A stretch of DNA of 45,342 bases from Aeromonas tecta (GTDB lineage Bacteria > Pseudomonadota > Gammaproteobacteria > Enterobacterales > Aeromonadaceae). This document shows, one piece after another, positions 16,865-25,648 of this stretch. Numbering within the stretch: position 1 is the stretch's first letter; every line of letters starts with the position of its first letter. The notes below the pieces were generated by a model. That model was not told the origin of the DNA and did not search any database. It worked only from the letters and a program-made list of their open reading frames with translations. A program made the position numbers and the translations under genes. Location: the NCBI RefSeq assembly GCF_000820185.1, contig NZ_CDCA01000024.1:1-45342 (forward strand). The letters are read 5' to 3'.

Positions 16865-17051
16865 GGTCATCTTCGCGCCCTTGAGCTTTGGGGCGGCAGT
16901 ACGACACACCTTGTTATGACCGCCGCATCGTCAAACGGTTTGGGGACAGACTTATGTCTTCTTTGCTGCCCGAGAGGGCAGCCCAGCTGGTCAGTATCAA
17001 AGGGGGTCTATTTCGCTATGCTGCATGGGTGACATCATGGAGAGATAAGCG

Positions 17052-18545
17052 ATGACAACCTTGGTAATGGGCCCCCTGCTGGGGCTTGAATCGGAGACGC
17101 AATACAGCATCTGTTTTCTGGCAGGGGCTGATTGCAAGGACGCGAGCGTCAGAGTCAATGGCAAGCTGCTGGCCGCCAGCAAGCAGGCAGATACCCACAG
17201 AGGTGGCTTCTGGCGAGCGCTCTGGACGGCGACTCCCAAGGCCAAACCCGGCACCATCATCTATGAGATAGTGCTGGACGGCGTTCCCGCCCGGGATCTG
17301 GCCGGGGCCGAGCAATGGCAGTTCCATCTGCCGGGGCGGCAAGACAAGGTGCTGATTGGTTATGCCTCCTGTAATGGGTTCTCCGACTTCAAACTGCTGA
17401 CCTCCACCCCCCAGCCCTACGTCATGTGGGACAAGCTGGCCGCCGAACACCGCAAGGTTCCCTTCTCCCTGCTGTTGATGGGGGGCGATCAGGTCTATGC
17501 CGACTCCCTCTGGACCACGGTGCCGACCCTGAAAGCCTGGAACGAGCTGGACAGAGTGGAGAAGGTCAAACGCAAGGCGACCCGCACCATGGAGGAGCAG
17601 CTCGATCGCTTCTATTGCGAGCTCTACTGCAAACAGTGGGGCCGCCCCGAGGTGGCGCGCATGCTGGCCGCCATCCCCAGCGCCATGATGTGGGACGATC
17701 ACGACATCTTCGATGGCTGGGGCAGTTATCCCGCCGACCTGCAGGGCTGCGAGGTCTATCAGGCCATCTATGCCGCCGCGGCCAAGTATTTCCGGTTGTT
17801 CCAGCTGCGCTCAGGCGCCAATGGATCCTTGCTGGATCCGCTGAACCTGAGTCACCACTCCTGGCGGCTGACATTTCGGGGTTATCAGATACTGGCGCTC
17901 GACAACAGGGCGACCCGCACCCTGACCCAGGTGATGAGCCGGGAGCAGTGGGATCAGGTCAACGAGGCGCTGGCCAGTTCCACCGAGGGGCACCTGCTGT
18001 TGATGGCGGGGGTGCCGGTGGTCTATCGGGACTTCTCCTTCACCGAGGCTGCGCTGGACGCGACCCCCTGGGAGGAGGAGCTGACCGACGATCTCAAGGA
18101 TCACTGGCGCGCCAAGGCCCACGAGGGGGAGCGGGCGCGGCTCATCATGCGGCTGCTGGACAACGCCCAGCAGCGGCGCAAGGCCGACAAGGGCGCCTCG
18201 CGGACCCTGATCCTGTCGGGAGATGTGCACGTGGGCTGCCTCGGGGTCATTCAGGACCGGCGGGTGGGCAAGGGGGTGATGAATGTGCACCAGCTGGTCT
18301 CCTCCGGCATAGTGCATCCCTGTCCCACCCAGTTCCAGTGGATGGGGATCCTCGCCATGACCAACGACAACCCCGAGTACCTCGACGAGAGCCGGTTGAT
18401 CCGTACCGAGCTCATCAAGCCGTTCGGCGCCCCCGTCTATCTGCGTACCCGCAACTTCGCCACCCTGCAGATGGGCAGCGATGACAAGCTGTGGGCCAAC
18501 TGGCATTGCGAGAATGGTGTGGCGGCCAGCTACCCGCTGGCCTGA
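17052..18545 (+). CDS. PhoD-like metallophosphatase
   Basis: A 497-residue protein of the alkaline phosphatase D-like calcineurin superfamily. A short N-terminal beta domain is followed by the metal-binding core: ASCNG, GGDQVYADSLW, MMWDDHDIFDGWGSYP and LSGDVHVGCLG, which supply the expected Asp, Asn and His ligands. Unlike classical PhoD phosphodiesterases there is no Tat or Sec signal, so it should be cytosolic. The substrate is unknown; phosphodiester or phosphomonoester hydrolysis is a family-level guess. It is a single-gene unit with a strong terminator. The ATG is supported by GGAGAG about 6 bp upstream. Confidence 0.85.
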   Translation: MTTLVMGPLLGLESETQYSICFLAGADCKDASVRVNGKLLAASKQADTHRGGFWRALWTATPKAKPGTIIYEIVLDGVPARDLAGAEQWQFHLPGRQDKVLIGYASCNGFSDFKLLTSTPQPYVMWDKLAAEHRKVPFSLLLMGGDQVYADSLWTTVPTLKAWNELDRVEKVKRKATRTMEEQLDRFYCELYCKQWGRPEVARMLAAIPSAMMWDDHDIFDGWGSYPADLQGCEVYQAIYAAAAKYFRLFQLRSGANGSLLDPLNLSHHSWRLTFRGYQILALDNRATRTLTQVMSREQWDQVNEALASSTEGHLLLMAGVPVVYRDFSFTEAALDATPWEEELTDDLKDHWRAKAHEGERARLIMRLLDNAQQRRKADKGASRTLILSGDVHVGCLGVIQDRRVGKGVMNVHQLVSSGIVHPCPTQFQWMGILAMTNDNPEYLDESRLIRTELIKPFGAPVYLRTRNFATLQMGSDDKLWANWHCENGVAASYPLA

Positions 18546-18562
18546 GGTATCAGAGAAACAAC

Positions 18563-18585
18563 AGGGCCCCGGTGGGCCCTTTTTT
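18563..18585 (+). terminator. Rho-independent terminator after the PhoD-like gene
   Basis: AGGGCCC and GGGCCCT form a 7-bp stem around CGGT, followed by TTTTTT. Confidence 0.9.
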
Positions 18586-18662
18586 GTGGTTGATGATGGG
18601 GGCACGCGGTGCGCCAGCGAGGCATGATCCAGTGTCTTGCCCCGCAAGGGCAAGGCATTGGC

Positions 18663-19460
18663 TCAGGGTTGACCCTGTTCCTGGGCGAAGAAGTCGCGCC
18701 GCCACTGGCTGAGCACCGCCTCTCTGTGCTGCTGCCAGCGCTCCGGCGCCATGGCGTTCTGGCTGGCCAGCAATTGCTGCTCCAGCTCGGCCAGCTGCTG
18801 CTGATAGCGGCTGCGCTGATCCAGCTGCTGTTGGCGCTGACCGGCAAAGGCCAGGCTGGCCTCGACCTGGGGGGCGGGCAGGAAGTGGCGGGCCAGGGTC
18901 TCCAGCTCCGCATCCCCCCACAGCTGACGGGCCTGCAGCAGGCGGGCATCCGGGTTGAACAGATCCGCCGCCAGATCCGGGTGTTGCTCTGTCCACTCAT
19001 CCTGCAACCGGGTCAGGGCGGCCAACCGCTCGGCCAGGGTCAGTTGCTCGCTCTCGTTGGAAAGCTGCTCCAACGCCTGGGCATAGCGCCCCTGCAGCAG
19101 GGTCAGGCTCTCCCCCTCGCTTAGCCATTGCCCCTCGACGTTCCTCAGGTTGTCCAGCCGTTCATCCAGAGGCTGGTTACTCTGCTGGATCTCGCCCGCG
19201 AGCTGACTCTCGGCCTCCTCAGGCAACGTTTGCCAACTGCGGGCTTGGGCCTGCCCCTGATTGGCTGCGATGGCCACCGACCCCGGCGTTGCGGGCGTCA
19301 GCGTTGCCATTCCTGTGGCGGTTTGTACCGGTGTTGGCTGCTGCGGGGCTATGTTCAACTGCTTTCCCCCTGCTTCTGTTGTCGATTCATTCTGCCAGAC
19401 TGGCCTGAGTAGCAAGAGTGCGGGGAGCGCGAGGGCCAATACCCCGTAGCGCCGCTTCAT
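18663..19460 (-). CDS. Membrane-anchored helical protein coupled to sphingomyelinase
   Basis: A 265-residue protein with one N-terminal membrane segment (RRYGVLALALPALLLLRPVW), a Thr/Pro/Ala-rich linker to about residue 70, and then an almost wholly alpha-helical, Gln/Glu/Leu-rich periplasmic domain ending in RRDFFAQEQ. This layout (anchor, flexible linker, helical embrace domain) matches lipase-specific foldases (LifO/LimK type) of Pseudomonas and Burkholderia, but I could not find their conserved RxxFDY-type motif, so the match is architectural only. Its ATG overlaps the stop of the sphingomyelinase gene (ATGA), implying translational coupling. A dedicated folding or secretion helper for that enzyme is the leading inference; a simple structural or regulatory partner is possible. 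Confidence 0.78.
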   Translation of the reverse strand: MKRRYGVLALALPALLLLRPVWQNESTTEAGGKQLNIAPQQPTPVQTATGMATLTPATPGSVAIAANQGQAQARSWQTLPEEAESQLAGEIQQSNQPLDERLDNLRNVEGQWLSEGESLTLLQGRYAQALEQLSNESEQLTLAERLAALTRLQDEWTEQHPDLAADLFNPDARLLQARQLWGDAELETLARHFLPAPQVEASLAFAGQRQQQLDQRSRYQQQLAELEQQLLASQNAMAPERWQQHREAVLSQWRRDFFAQEQGQP

Positions 19461-20773
19461 CGGGCTATCTCCCCCTTGACCGGGAAGTGATCCGAGAGGT
19501 TGCTGGCGGGCCAGAGGCTGCCATCGCTGCTGCGCGGGATCCAGACGCTGTTGAGGTTGTGGCTGGCGGCGCCGTATTCCCGGCTCACCAGCAGATAGTC
19601 CAAATACTCGACGTTGGCGCCACCGGAGAGGGGGCCACCGGCGTAGGGGTTGAGCCTGGGATCGAAGGTCGCCTCGGTATAGCCACCGTAGGCGGGGGCA
19701 TGGGCATTCAGGTTGGCCAGCATGTTGGCGTAGTCATCGGCAAACTTGCGCTTGTTGACGTTGAAGTCGCCACCGTAGATGACGGTGTCCGTGACCGGGA
19801 TCTTGAGGCTGGCGGCCAGGGCGCGAATTTGGCCGAACTGGATCTGACGCAGCCTGCGCGCCTCGTCGGTATCGAAGCTGGCGGTGTGGGTGGCGAACAG
19901 GTGCCAGGCTTTGCCCCCCTTGATCACCTCGGCGTACATGACCCCCTTGTCGGCGAAGCAGTCGGTGCCGGTGCACTGGGGATAGACCAGCTGGGCCTCG
20001 CGCACTATGGGGTAGCGGCTGACGATCACCACGCCGCCGTCGTGGATGTTGATGCCCGGCTTGTCGAGCACCTTGGTCTGATAGGGGTACTCCTTGGCCA
20101 GCGCCTGCAGGAAGCCCGCCCGCCGTCCGTCGAACACCTCCTGCAGCAGCAGGGCGTCATAGCCCTTGAGGTGATCCGGCAGCAGAGTCAGCCGCTCTCC
20201 TATGCTGGAGGCGATCACCGGCAGCGCCCAGACGTTGTAGCTGGCGACCTTGAGTTTGTTCTCCGCTGGTTCCGGCTGCTCCCGGGACTGTGGCGGCGTC
20301 AGCATATAGTGCAGGTCGTCGTAGCGGCCGGTGAACTTGGCGGCGAAGGCCAGCTCCTGCGGCCCCGCCTGGCGATGCAGGGTGCGATCGCTCTGCCAGC
20401 CAGAGGCGCCGGTGGGCGTCTCGCCGCCGTGTTGCAAGGTGGTGTTCCACCAGGTGCCCTCCATCAACTGGTTGAGGCGATAGACATCCCCACCTGCGGT
20501 GGTGACGCGGGTCTCGAACAGATAGTTTTTACCAGCTTTGACCCCCTCGTAGCGGTTGAAGCTGAGCACCATGGCGCTCTCCCAGGGGCCCAGCTCCGTC
20601 CTGTGCTGAATCCACTGGCTGCCTTGCTGCAACTGGCCGCTGCCACTCTGGCGGATTTCCAGCTGGAGGGGCTCTGGGCCGTTGTTGGTGAGATAGACAT
20701 CGGTATCGGCCAGCGCCTGCAGCGGAAAATGGCTGGCCAGCAGCAGGGCGGGGTAACTCAGGGCTTTGTGCAT
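19457..20773 (-). CDS. Secreted sphingomyelin phosphodiesterase
   Basis: A 438-residue neutral sphingomyelinase-like protein of the DNase I-type exonuclease/endonuclease/phosphatase fold, expected to split sphingomyelin to ceramide and phosphocholine and thus a likely haemolysin. The signal peptide is SYPALLLASHFPLQALA, giving a mature start near DTDVYLTNNG. An N-terminal beta domain of about 150 residues precedes the catalytic core, which shows ASYNVWALP, LLQEVFDG (metal-binding Glu), HDGGVVIVSRYP, GGDFNVNKR and NLSDHFPV (catalytic His). Start ATG 20773 follows AAGGA. The next gene overlaps its stop by 4 bp. A Fur-like sequence lies just upstream. No cytosolic paralogue is nearby. Confidence 0.9.
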   Translation of the reverse strand: MHKALSYPALLLASHFPLQALADTDVYLTNNGPEPLQLEIRQSGSGQLQQGSQWIQHRTELGPWESAMVLSFNRYEGVKAGKNYLFETRVTTAGGDVYRLNQLMEGTWWNTTLQHGGETPTGASGWQSDRTLHRQAGPQELAFAAKFTGRYDDLHYMLTPPQSREQPEPAENKLKVASYNVWALPVIASSIGERLTLLPDHLKGYDALLLQEVFDGRRAGFLQALAKEYPYQTKVLDKPGINIHDGGVVIVSRYPIVREAQLVYPQCTGTDCFADKGVMYAEVIKGGKAWHLFATHTASFDTDEARRLRQIQFGQIRALAASLKIPVTDTVIYGGDFNVNKRKFADDYANMLANLNAHAPAYGGYTEATFDPRLNPYAGGPLSGGANVEYLDYLLVSREYGAASHNLNSVWIPRSSDGSLWPASNLSDHFPVKGEIAR

Positions 20774-20803
20774 CAGTAAGTCCTTTTTGGTTGAAGCACG
20801 CTG

Positions 20804-20818
20804 GAAAATGATTGTTAT
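20804..20818 (-). promoter_or_regulatory. Possible Fur box upstream of sphingomyelinase
   Basis: On the minus strand the 15-mer ATAACAATCATTTTC matches the right part of the Fur consensus at 12 of 15 positions by eye. It is 31 bp before the ATG, a location compatible with repression. Degenerate AT-rich matches of this kind arise by chance. Confidence 0.35.
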
Positions 20819-20910
20819 GGCGGGCATAGAGGTCATTTCATTTACATTTTTGTTACAAATAAATGAAAGGCCCCATATGGGGAGGTAATTGAGAGGGCGA
20901 TGGGGGAAGA

Positions 20911-20954
20911 GAAAAAGCGTCGCCAGCCGCATGTCGTGCGACATGCCTGGCGAC
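20911..20954 (-). terminator. Long-stem terminator of the chemoreceptor gene
   Basis: GTCGCCAG (20919-20926) and CTGGCGAC (20947-20954) form an outer stem; GCATGTCG (20929-20936) and CGACATGC (20939-20946) an inner stem, with a 2-base bulge. On the minus strand it is followed by CTTTTTC. It ends transcription 12 bp past the chemoreceptor stop. Confidence 0.85.
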
Positions 20955-20965
20955 ACGGATGAGGG

Positions 20966-22525
20966 TCAGCTGTGGAACTGGTTGATTAGGCGGGAGAGGT
21001 TCTGCAGTCGCTCTACCAGCAGGGTGATGCCATCCAGTGCCTGCCGGCTGCTGTCGGCGGTGTGACTGGCCAGCTGATGGATCTGGTGGATCCCCTGATC
21101 CAGGGTGCTGGTGACATCCGCCTGCTGACTGACCGCCTGGGCTATCTCGTCGCTGGTACGGGTGACCTGGGTCAGCATCTGGTTGATCTGATTAAGCACT
21201 TCGGCCGTCGAGCCCACATGCTGCCGGCATAGCTCCGAGGTCTGGGCGCCCTGAGTCATGCCATCGGCCAGCTGTTGGGTGCTCTGTTGCAGCGCCCCTA
21301 TCATGTCGCTGATTTCACCGGTGGAGCTGCGGGTCTTCTGTGCCAGCGCCCGGATCTCGTCGGCCACCACCGCAAAGCCGCGGCCCTGTTCGCCGGCCCG
21401 CGCCGCCTCGATGGCCGCGTTGAGGGAGAGCAAATTGGTCTGATCCGCTATCTGGCCTATCACCTCCAGGATCCCGCTGATCTTCTGGCTGTCCTGGGTT
21501 AGCCTCGCCAGCACGCCGTGGCTGGCATCCAGTTCGCGATGGAGCTGGTTGACGGACAACTCAGTGGTCGCCAATGCCTGCAGGCCGCTGGCCGAAACCC
21601 GCTGCACCTCGCTCACCAGGGCATTGGCCTGATGGGCGCTGCTGGCCACGTCGTGGATGGAGTGGCTCATCTGGGTGATAGCGGCGGCCAGCTGTTCGCT
21701 CTGGACTCGCTGCTGCTGCAGGTGGGTATCTATGGTCTGGATATGGCCCCTGTCATCCTCGGCGGCTTGCAGGATCTGCTGATTGGTGTCGGCGCTGCGC
21801 CCCACCACGGCCCTGAGCTCGGCCTTCTTCATGCGCAGCAGTAGCTCGAGGGCTCCCAGGCTGTCTCGGCGTCCGGTGTAGAGCACCTGACAGAGCGGGG
21901 TGCCCAGCTCCTCACCGGCGCTGGCCAACAGCCGTGCCAGCCGTTGTTGCAGGCGCCAGCCATGGGCCATCTGAGCCAGCAGGCAGAGCAGAGGGATCCC
22001 GCTCCAGCCAGGATGGCCGGTGATCAGGGTGACTGCCAGCCCGAGCAGAGCCGTGCCCGACAGCAGCAGGCTGAGCTGGCCAGGCTCCAGAGCGAGGCGA
22101 CTGTGCCAGGGCAGGGCCTTGCCTGCCTGGATGCGGGCATAGAGCCGCTCGGCCCAGGCGATGTCCTGCTCGGCGGGGCGGGTGCGTACCGACTGGTACT
22201 CGATGATCTGTCGTCGCTCGTCGAGGATGGGGGTGACGTAGGCGTTGACCCAGTAGAACTGGCCACTCTTGGCGCGGTTCTTGACCAGGCCCATCCAGCT
22301 CTTGCCTTGTTTCAGCCGTTGCCACATGTCGGCAAAGGCGGCCTTGGGCATGTCTGGGTGGCGTACCAGATTGTGAGGAACCCCTTCCATCTCGCTGGCA
22401 CTGTAGCCGGCCACGTCACAGAAGTGCTGATTGGCATAGGTGATGTGGCTGGCGGGATCCGTGGTGGAGATCAGTGATATGTGGTCGGGGAAGCGTATCT
22501 CCCCTTCTCCTTGGGTTGTGGTCAT
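20966..22525 (-). CDS. Aer-like PAS-domain methyl-accepting chemotaxis protein
   Basis: A 519-residue chemoreceptor. Residues about 15-125 are a PAS domain of the Aer type ([50 protein letters not shown]), which in Aer binds FAD and senses redox or oxygen. A paired hydrophobic segment at about 150-190 anchors the protein with both ends in the cytosol. The C-terminal signalling domain carries the very conserved hairpin tip [18 protein letters not shown]. There is no periplasmic ligand domain. Aerotaxis is therefore the likely role. It is a single-gene unit; a clear hairpin terminator follows. Many aeromonads carry several such receptors, so no symbol is assigned. Confidence 0.92.
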   Translation of the reverse strand: MTTTQGEGEIRFPDHISLISTTDPASHITYANQHFCDVAGYSASEMEGVPHNLVRHPDMPKAAFADMWQRLKQGKSWMGLVKNRAKSGQFYWVNAYVTPILDERRQIIEYQSVRTRPAEQDIAWAERLYARIQAGKALPWHSRLALEPGQLSLLLSGTALLGLAVTLITGHPGWSGIPLLCLLAQMAHGWRLQQRLARLLASAGEELGTPLCQVLYTGRRDSLGALELLLRMKKAELRAVVGRSADTNQQILQAAEDDRGHIQTIDTHLQQQRVQSEQLAAAITQMSHSIHDVASSAHQANALVSEVQRVSASGLQALATTELSVNQLHRELDASHGVLARLTQDSQKISGILEVIGQIADQTNLLSLNAAIEAARAGEQGRGFAVVADEIRALAQKTRSSTGEISDMIGALQQSTQQLADGMTQGAQTSELCRQHVGSTAEVLNQINQMLTQVTRTSDEIAQAVSQQADVTSTLDQGIHQIHQLASHTADSSRQALDGITLLVERLQNLSRLINQFHS

Positions 22526-22682
22526 GTGCGCATCCTGATTTGAGCCAAGTAACTGATAAATTTGTTTTTATTGTGAGTGTTTGTTACGGCGTCATTGTAG
22601 ATGCGGGGGGAGGAAACCAATCTTGGCTTAGGTCAATTAATCGCCACTGACAAGACGGAAAAGAGGTAGATGGGAAGTCGAT

Positions 22683-22982
22683 TCAGCGACGGACGCTGAA
22701 GTCGTGGATCTCTCCCGTTCTCGGCTTGAAGCGGGGATCCTGGTCCTGATTGCGCTCGACCCAAGTCATGGCCTGGCAGAAACTCTCCTGTTTGGCGTAC
22801 TCGTCACGGGCCTGATCGATGGCACGCTCGGCGCTGCGCCGCGCCATCTTGCTGGTCTTGCGATCGCTGAACTGCTGTTGCTGGCTCAGCATCCAGTCGA
22901 CGAAGGCCTGCTGGCATTCGGGTTCGGTGGCGGCGCGGGTGGGCAGGGTTGAGAACAGCAGGATCAGGAGTAGAGGGCGCAT
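22683..22982 (-). CDS. Small exported hypothetical protein
   Basis: A 99-residue protein with a short signal peptide (RPLLLILLFSTLPTRA) followed by about 80 hydrophilic, highly charged, helical residues. Two cysteines (in PECQQAF and ESFCQAM) are placed to join two helices as a hairpin if oxidised in the periplasm. Family not recognised. It lies alone between the chemoreceptor and the oppA-like gene, with no strong ribosome site, so translation efficiency is uncertain. Coding character (no stops, signal peptide, high-GC third positions) supports it as real. Confidence 0.65.
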   Translation of the reverse strand: MRPLLLILLFSTLPTRAATEPECQQAFVDWMLSQQQQFSDRKTSKMARRSAERAIDQARDEYAKQESFCQAMTWVERNQDQDPRFKPRTGEIHDFSVRR

Positions 22983-23061
22983 ATACCAGGGAGTTCAACG
23001 GCTGGGGTGGCACAAAGGCAGCATTCTATGTCGAGAATGGGCATGGGAGTAGTGCTTAAAT

Positions 23062-23082
23062 GGGGCCAGTCAGGCTGGCCCC
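23062..23082 (-). terminator. Probable terminator of the oppA-like gene
   Basis: GGGGCCAG and CTGGCCCC form an 8-bp stem 27 bp past the stop. On the minus strand it is followed only by ATTTAA, so the T tract is weak. Confidence 0.55.
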
Positions 23083-23108
23083 AGGAGGTCGATGTCTGAT
23101 GAAGGGGC

Positions 23109-24713
23109 TCAGTGCTTGATAAGGTAAAGCTGGCGGCTGTAGGCCACGTCTTCCGGGTTGTTGATGGGATAGCCCTTGAGCCAGGGCTTGATCAGCCGGG
23201 CGTTGGTGTACTGGTAGATGGGGGCGATGGGCGCCTCGTCCTGCAGTATGGTCTCGGCCTCGTCGAACAGCCGGGCTCGCTTGCCCTCATCCTGGCTGCT
23301 GGCCGCCTGGGCCAGCAAGGCGTCATAGCGGGCATTGGCGAAGCGCGCCATGTTGCCGCTGTGATGAGATCCCCAGAGGCCGAGGAAGGCGGACGGATCG
23401 TTGTAATCCGCCACCCAGGAGGAGCGGATCACCTCGAACTGGCCGCTCTGGCGGCTGTCGAGGTAGGTCTTCCACTCCTGATTGGTCAGCTCGACCTGGG
23501 CGCCGAGCTTCTGCTTCCACAGGTTGGCGATGGCCAGTGCCATCTTCTTGTGGATCTCGGCGGTGTTGTAGAGCAGGGTCAGCTTGAGGGGCTTGGTCGG
23601 GCCATAGCCCGCCTCTTTGAGCAGTGCCCTGGCTTTTTCATCCAGTTGCTGCTGGCTGCTGCTTGAGAGCAGATTGGCCTTGGGCTCGAAACCGGCAGTC
23701 ACGTCCGGGGTGAAGTGATAGGCCGGTTTCTCGCCGGTCCCCAGCACCTTGCTGGCGATGAGGCCACGGTCGATGGTGTAGGAGAGCGCCTTGCGCACCC
23801 GCACGTCGTCCAGCGGCGCACGCTGGGTGTTGAAGGCGTAGTAGTAGGTACCGAGCTGCTCCGGGGTATAGACCTCGTTTGGGATCTGCGTCATCAGTTT
23901 CTGGTACAGCTCCTTGGGGAAGGACTCGGTGATCTGCAGATCCCCCGCCAGGTAGCGCTTGGTGGCGGCGCTCTCCTGGTTGATGGGCACGAAGGTGACC
24001 TTGGTCAGCACAGTATGGGCGCGGTCCCAGTAATAGGGGTTCGGGGTCAGCTCCAGTCGCTCGTTCACCACCCGATGGCTCAGCACGAAGGCGCCGTTGC
24101 CCACTAGCTTGCCGGGTTGGGTCCACTGGTTGCCATATTGCTCCATGCTGGCCTGGTGCAGTGGCGACAGGCTGGGGTGGGTCAAGAGGCTCAGGAAGTA
24201 GGGCACCGGCTGGGACAGGTTGACCTGCAAGGTGTGATCATCGAGCGCCTCGACCCCGAGCTTTTCGGGGGCCAGTTTGCCGGCCACTATCTCGTCGACG
24301 TTGTTGAAATGGGCCAGCTGGGCGAACCAGGCGAAGGTGGCCGCTTCCTTGGGATCCACCAGCTTGCGCCAGCCATAGACGAAATCGCTGGCCTTGACCT
24401 TGTCGCCATTGGACCAGCGGGCATCCGGCCGCAGATGGAATGTGAACTGCTGGTTATCCTTGCTCTCCCAACGCATCGCCACGCCGGGCATCACCTTGCC
24501 ATCCGGCCCCTGGGTCAGCAGCCCCTCATAGAGATCTCTCAGCACTTGCAGCTCGGGCAGGCCGACCAGTTTGAGCGGGCTCAGGCTGGTGGGTTCGTCT
24601 TTGAGGTGACGCACCACCGCCTGTTGTTCGGCGAGTTGGGTGCCGGGCGGGACATCGGCGGCCTGGACGCAGGCAGCGCCCAGCAGGGCCAGCAAGGGAC
24701 TCCATCCTTTCAT
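23109..24713 (-). CDS. OppA-type peptide ABC transporter substrate-binding protein
   Basis: A 534-residue periplasmic solute-binding protein of family 5 (OppA/MppA/DppA cluster). After a signal peptide (LLALLGAACVQA) come the OppA landmarks: DEPTSLSPLKLVGLPE, RDLYEGLLTQGPDGKVMPGVA, RPDARWSNGDKVKASDFVYGWRKLV, GNGAFVLSHRVVNERLELTPNPYYWD, and PVTYTPEQLG-like and ALSYTIDRGLIASKVLG segments. The signal peptide ends AAC-VQA; a lipoprotein site is not convincing. It would bind oligopeptides for import. No permease or ATPase genes are next to it, so it may feed an Opp complex encoded elsewhere or act in murein-peptide capture as MppA does. Confidence 0.9.
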   Translation of the reverse strand: MKGWSPLLALLGAACVQAADVPPGTQLAEQQAVVRHLKDEPTSLSPLKLVGLPELQVLRDLYEGLLTQGPDGKVMPGVAMRWESKDNQQFTFHLRPDARWSNGDKVKASDFVYGWRKLVDPKEAATFAWFAQLAHFNNVDEIVAGKLAPEKLGVEALDDHTLQVNLSQPVPYFLSLLTHPSLSPLHQASMEQYGNQWTQPGKLVGNGAFVLSHRVVNERLELTPNPYYWDRAHTVLTKVTFVPINQESAATKRYLAGDLQITESFPKELYQKLMTQIPNEVYTPEQLGTYYYAFNTQRAPLDDVRVRKALSYTIDRGLIASKVLGTGEKPAYHFTPDVTAGFEPKANLLSSSSQQQLDEKARALLKEAGYGPTKPLKLTLLYNTAEIHKKMALAIANLWKQKLGAQVELTNQEWKTYLDSRQSGQFEVIRSSWVADYNDPSAFLGLWGSHHSGNMARFANARYDALLAQAASSQDEGKRARLFDEAETILQDEAPIAPIYQYTNARLIKPWLKGYPINNPEDVAYSRQLYLIKH

Positions 24714-24892
24714 GGCTAATCCTTCAAATTGTGTGAAGCGGGGAGAAAACTTGGCGAGAAATGATCGCCGTCAGATGGGAAATCATGATATCCCCTTTGC
24801 TGGTCAGACCGCCAGCATGAGTCCCGCGATAAAGCGGGCGCCGAGGCGCTTTATTTATCCCCGCAATGGTGACGAGGGAAGAGGAGTCAAGA

Positions 24893-25600
24893 ATGAGAGC
24901 ATGGATGTTATTGGCCTGTCTGCTGAGCCCGGGCGCCTGGGCGCTGGCCCCCTGTGAGCGCAGCACTCAGGTCGGCAGCTGGTGCGAGCTGAGCATCACG
25001 CAGCTGCACCCGACCCAGGGAGGCGTGGGCCAGATCCAGGTCGACAACACGCAGGCCGAGCTGGCCGACAAGAGCGCGCAGCAGCTCGACAAGTTGATGA
25101 AGAAAAAAGAGATCCCCGTGGTCATCGCCCCCGACGGTGGCTACTGGCTGGTGGACAGGCACCACCTGACTAAGGCGCTATGGCAGCAGGGGGTGAAACA
25201 GGCGCGGGTCAAGGTGATCGGTCGGTTGCAGGACAAAACCCATTTCTGGAGCCAGATGCAGAATCACCATTGGGCCTGGCTGAAGGATGAGAAGGGCCAG
25301 CCGTTGACCCCGGAGCAGTTGCCCAAGCACATTGGCGAGCTGCCGGATTACCCCTATCGTACCCTGGCGGGGCTGTTGCAGGACGCGGGTTACTTCAGCA
25401 AGCAGGATCAGGTCTATTTCGTCGAGTTTGCCTGGGCCAGCTGGCTCGGCCAGCAGATGGACTGGCTGCCGGTCAATGAAGCCAACCTGGCGGATCGCCT
25501 CGCTCAGGCCAAGCGGCTGGCGTGCAATGACAAGGCCAAGGCCTTGCCGGGTTATCCCGGCAAGCAGTGCCGCCTCAACCCGCCACGCAGTAGCAGCTAA
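24893..25600 (+). CDS. Exported ParB-like (ParBc_2) protein
   Basis: A 235-residue protein with a strong signal peptide (MRAWMLLACLLSPGAWALA) followed by a domain resembling the ParBc_2 or ParB/Srx-like nuclease family: QIQVDNTQAELADKSAQQL, KKKEIPVVIAPDGGYWLVD and DRHHLTKALWQQG correspond to the ParB-type fold core, where the equivalent of DRHH lies near the nucleotide or catalytic site. A second half (about 125-225) is Trp- and Tyr-rich (YFVEFAWASWLGQQMDW). Start ATG 24893 follows GAGGAG. A periplasmic ParB-like protein cannot be acting in chromosome segregation; its role is unknown. It is divergent from the oppA-like gene. Confidence 0.82.
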   Translation: MRAWMLLACLLSPGAWALAPCERSTQVGSWCELSITQLHPTQGGVGQIQVDNTQAELADKSAQQLDKLMKKKEIPVVIAPDGGYWLVDRHHLTKALWQQGVKQARVKVIGRLQDKTHFWSQMQNHHWAWLKDEKGQPLTPEQLPKHIGELPDYPYRTLAGLLQDAGYFSKQDQVYFVEFAWASWLGQQMDWLPVNEANLADRLAQAKRLACNDKAKALPGYPGKQCRLNPPRSSS

Positions 25601-25624
25601 ATAACACCCTCTGGTTGAACGAAC

Positions 25625-25646
25625 GCGGGGCGCACAGGCGCCCCGC
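25625..25646. terminator. Hairpin between convergent genes
   Basis: GCGGGGCG and CGCCCCGC form an 8-bp GC stem between the ParB-like and acetyltransferase gene ends. No T tract is visible on either side, so termination is tentative. Confidence 0.45.
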
Positions 25647-25648
25647 AC

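Noticed and set aside
19418..20779. Plus-strand frame of 453 codons over the sphingomyelinase
   Set aside because: Antisense shadow; composition rich in Gly, Val and Ala with no motif.
24829..24854. ATAAAGCG/CGCTTTAT inverted repeat before the ParB-like gene
   Set aside because: It could be an operator or an attenuator, but there is no T tract and no matching site elsewhere, so I do not assign it.
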